Origin: an uncultured Gemmataceae bacterium
GTDB lineage: Bacteria > Planctomycetota > Planctomycetia > Gemmatales > Gemmataceae
NCBI GenBank assembly: GCA_937923405.1
Contig: CALDUY010000028.1
Location: forward strand, 1-64,000
Direction: 5' to 3'
Length of the DNA stretch: 64,000 nt
In this document: piece after piece, positions 62,206 through 64,000 of the stretch
Position numbering within the stretch: position 1 is the stretch's first letter
Layout of the letters: each line of letters opens with the position of its first letter
Position numbers and translations under genes: made by a program
The notes under the pieces: model-generated
Told to the model about the DNA's origin: nothing
What the model saw: only the letters and a program-made list of their open reading frames with translations
Databases searched by the model: none

Positions 62206-63207
62206 TCAGCCCTCGGCGTCCTGGGCCAGCACCGCGACGGCGTAGGCACAGGCCGCCGTCGAAATCGCCTCGCCGAGTTCCTCATGCAGATACGTCACGC
62301 TCACCTGGCAAGCCTCCAGAGTTTCGTCGGCCATTAGCCGCTTGAACAAATCCGCGCCAGAGCCGGCCACGACCACGCCGAATTTTGAGCCATAGATCCG
62401 TGCCAAACTGCGATAATAACTCCGCACGAATCTCCGTCGAAACACATCGAAGAATTGCTCCGCCAGCGCCAGTCGGTCCGCTTCCCTGCTGGTTTCCAAA
62501 TCCTCACAGCGCATTCGCGCTAAACGACGATGGGCGTTTTCCCGAGTGGCAGGTCGGCCATCCGCCGTGTCGCGGTCCGTGGGATCTTCTGGTTTCAGCT
62601 GCAATACTAGACAGACATCGTGCATGGTGGCGAACCACTCGGCGGCTTGACCGTACTCGCTGAGGGCGCACAACGGCGTTCGCTTCCACCCCTGGTAAAG
62701 CAGTTCTCCCGTGAGCAGCCGCTCTGAGTCGGTCCGTCCCCGAGGCACAGGCAGATGCTGTAACAACGGAATCAAATCCGTCGTCGTCGTGCCGATGTCC
62801 ACCAGCAACCCGCCTTGATACGGAGACAAGCGATTGCGTCCGACGAACGTCGCCAACGCCAGCCAGTTCGCCGACGCCACCTCATACGGTTGCCGGCGTG
62901 CCTGCTCCGGTTCGACAAACTTACCCTGATTGGTCCAGATCCATACCGAGTTTGACCGACCAATGACACTATCGAGAATCAGCTGCACCCCTTCCCGTTT
63001 GCTGGCGAAGCAGTCACATAATTCGCCGGTCATAGTAACGGCAAGCCGCTCGAAGCGAGGCATCCGCGCCAGCAGTTGATCGAGGACGCGATCGAGTTTG
63101 CCTGGATCGCGCCACAGGGCGAACGGCTCACTGAGCGCCACGCCGCAGGTATGCGCCGCCTTGACATTTGCTCCGCCGATGTCCAGACCGAGTACCGAGG
63201 GTCGCAT
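62206..63207 (-). CDS. H4MPT-linked C1-transfer protein, MfnF-like
   Basis: The 333-aa protein matches the hydantoinase/oxoprolinase-like family TIGR03123, an ASKHA-type ATPase: GLDIGGANVKAAH, VTMTGELCDCFASKREGV, SANWLALATFVGR and GGLLVDIGTTTTDLIPLL. In archaea MfnF makes the phosphorylated furan intermediate and condenses it during methanofuran synthesis. ATG at 63207 is used; the frame opens at a TTG 30 nt earlier. It heads a two-gene unit with the MfnE-like gene. The 62-bp region upstream is shared with a divergent permease gene. Confidence 0.85.
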   Translation of the reverse strand: MRPSVLGLDIGGANVKAAHTCGVALSEPFALWRDPGKLDRVLDQLLARMPRFERLAVTMTGELCDCFASKREGVQLILDSVIGRSNSVWIWTNQGKFVEPEQARRQPYEVASANWLALATFVGRNRLSPYQGGLLVDIGTTTTDLIPLLQHLPVPRGRTDSERLLTGELLYQGWKRTPLCALSEYGQAAEWFATMHDVCLVLQLKPEDPTDRDTADGRPATRENAHRRLARMRCEDLETSREADRLALAEQFFDVFRRRFVRSYYRSLARIYGSKFGVVVAGSGADLFKRLMADETLEACQVSVTYLHEELGEAISTAACAYAVAVLAQDAEG

Positions 63208-63269
63208 CACGGCAATTCCATCCAACCTCGTCTCCAAATGGCGATCGATTTCGATTATGATAGTCGCTC

Positions 63270-64000
63270 ATGACCAAGCGTCTTTCTGTTCCTCTGGCCT
63301 GGAAGAACCTAACGCACAATCGCGTTCGCATGTCGTTGTTTTGCGCCGGCATTGGGTTCGCGGTCGTGTTAATGTTTTTGCAGTTGGGTTGTTACAATGC
63401 TCTGCTGGATTCCAGCGTGTTACTGATTGATCGGCTTCGCGCGCCGCTGGTGCTGGTGAGTAAGCAACAAACCACCATTCTGCTGCACAGTCCGATCGCC
63501 CGCGATCAACTCATCCGCGCGACTGGGGTTGCCGGTGTGGCCTCGACGCACCCGGTCTATCTGGAATATGCCACCACCATACTCCGCAATGCCAACCCGG
63601 AGGAACGCGAGCGCGACCCCGCTCAGTCGATCCGCGTCATCGGAGTCGATCCCACTGCCTATCTTCTGAATTTCCCTCAATTAGATCCTAATAATCCCGA
63701 ATCGCGCACGTACCACCTCGAGTTGCAAGGCCGCGTTCTCTTCGATCGACGCTCCAAGCACAAAAGCGGTGCCCCTCAAGGGACAACGGTCTATGGCCGC
63801 CTTGAAGAGGGGACACAGACGGAACTCTCCAGTCAGCGTATCGTCGTCGTTGGCCTGTTCGAACTGGGTGTGGACTTCGGCACTGATGGCACACTGATTG
63901 TCAGCACCAACACGTTTCGGCAAATCGTCCGCCCCGGTTTGTACGGCCCCAGTATGGACGACGTAGACATTGGTCTAGTGCGGCTGCATCCCGAAGCCGA
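63270..64000 (+). CDS. ABC transporter permease, DevC-like (partial)
   Basis: The frame starts at ATG 63270 (MTKRLSVPLAWKNLTHNRVR) and runs open through the end of the window, so only about 243 residues are seen. It shows an N-terminal helix (FCAGIGFAVVLMFLQLG) and an external domain with LLDSSVLLIDRLRAPLVLVS, close to DevC of cyanobacterial heterocyst exporters and to MacB/FtsX-type permeases. Its ATPase and membrane-fusion partners would lie beyond 64000. It diverges from the MfnF-like gene. Confidence 0.85.
   Translation, partial: MTKRLSVPLAWKNLTHNRVRMSLFCAGIGFAVVLMFLQLGCYNALLDSSVLLIDRLRAPLVLVSKQQTTILLHSPIARDQLIRATGVAGVASTHPVYLEYATTILRNANPEERERDPAQSIRVIGVDPTAYLLNFPQLDPNNPESRTYHLELQGRVLFDRRSKHKSGAPQGTTVYGRLEEGTQTELSSQRIVVVGLFELGVDFGTDGTLIVSTNTFRQIVRPGLYGPSMDDVDIGLVRLHPEA

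Noticed and set aside
1..64000. CRISPR arrays, tRNA and rRNA genes, insertion sequences, prophage
   Set aside because: No regularly spaced direct repeats, no cloverleaf or rRNA core sequence, and no transposase, integrase or phage structural genes were seen.

Overview
The window looks like chromosomal DNA of a planctomycete, most likely Gemmatales/Gemmataceae. This rests on family content: four DUF1559 pseudopilin-type proteins, a DUF1501 Tat protein, a TIGR02996 domain fused to a formylglycine-enzyme-like domain, a Hanks kinase with DWG instead of DFG, an LExRVTP surface-protein N-terminus, CRTAC1 and TPR proteins, DUF3500, and MfnE/MfnF-like H4MPT/methanofuran genes. I see no rRNA, tRNA, CRISPR array, insertion sequence or prophage.

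Layout. 0-1.3 kb: an hpf-ptsN-ptsH group (ribosome hibernation factor, EIIA-Ntr, HPr). 1.6-5.4 kb: an FGE-like protein, a DUF1501 protein and a phytase-like lipoprotein. 5.5-5.8 kb: a remnant of glucose-6-phosphate dehydrogenase, next to nhaA. 7.3-10.9 kb: a 1199-aa kinase with TPRs. 11-15.9 kb: a tightly coupled operon of two ABC ATPase/permease pairs and a cytidylate-kinase-like gene. 16.0-17.2 kb: a GEMM (c-di-GMP-I type) riboswitch with an intrinsic terminator, then a coiled-coil protein gene. 17.4-25.5 kb: small exported proteins, a DUF1559 protein, an FHA-GAF histidine kinase, a surface protein with a cyclophilin domain, and an ECF sigma factor. 25.6-30.3 kb: an Lhr-like helicase, a zinc-ribbon membrane protein and a PEGA lipoprotein.

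30.4-38.9 kb: a long minus-strand series with a CRTAC1 (VCBS/ASPIC) protein, three paralogous membrane-anchored TPR proteins, a DUF1559 protein, a lipoprotein and a class-V aminotransferase. 39.2-44.7 kb: an FkbM methyltransferase, a PPi-type phosphofructokinase, a small exported protein, a dienelactone hydrolase and a duplicated AhpD-like protein. 44.7-48.8 kb: two DUF1559/lipoprotein modules, one with an EF-hand/deiodinase-like redox protein between its parts. 49-57 kb: exported proteins, recN, an exported RbsD/FucU-like protein, a GspE/PilB ATPase, a xylose-isomerase-like TIM barrel and a multispan membrane protein. 57-61.5 kb: sbcC-sbcD. 61.6-63.2 kb: the MfnE/MfnF-like pair. 63.3 kb to the end: a DevC-type ABC permease cut by the window edge.

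Themes. Envelope and export functions dominate. Each of the four DUF1559 genes leads a unit that contains a small lipoprotein or single-span protein. Signalling parts (c-di-GMP riboswitch, FHA histidine kinase, kinase, ECF sigma, PTS-Ntr) are scattered rather than clustered. Short GC-rich palindromic repeats recur in intergenic DNA at about 0.1, 19.4 and 40.3 kb. Starts were chosen from Shine-Dalgarno spacing, overlaps and signal peptides. All functional statements come from reading motifs, not from database searches.
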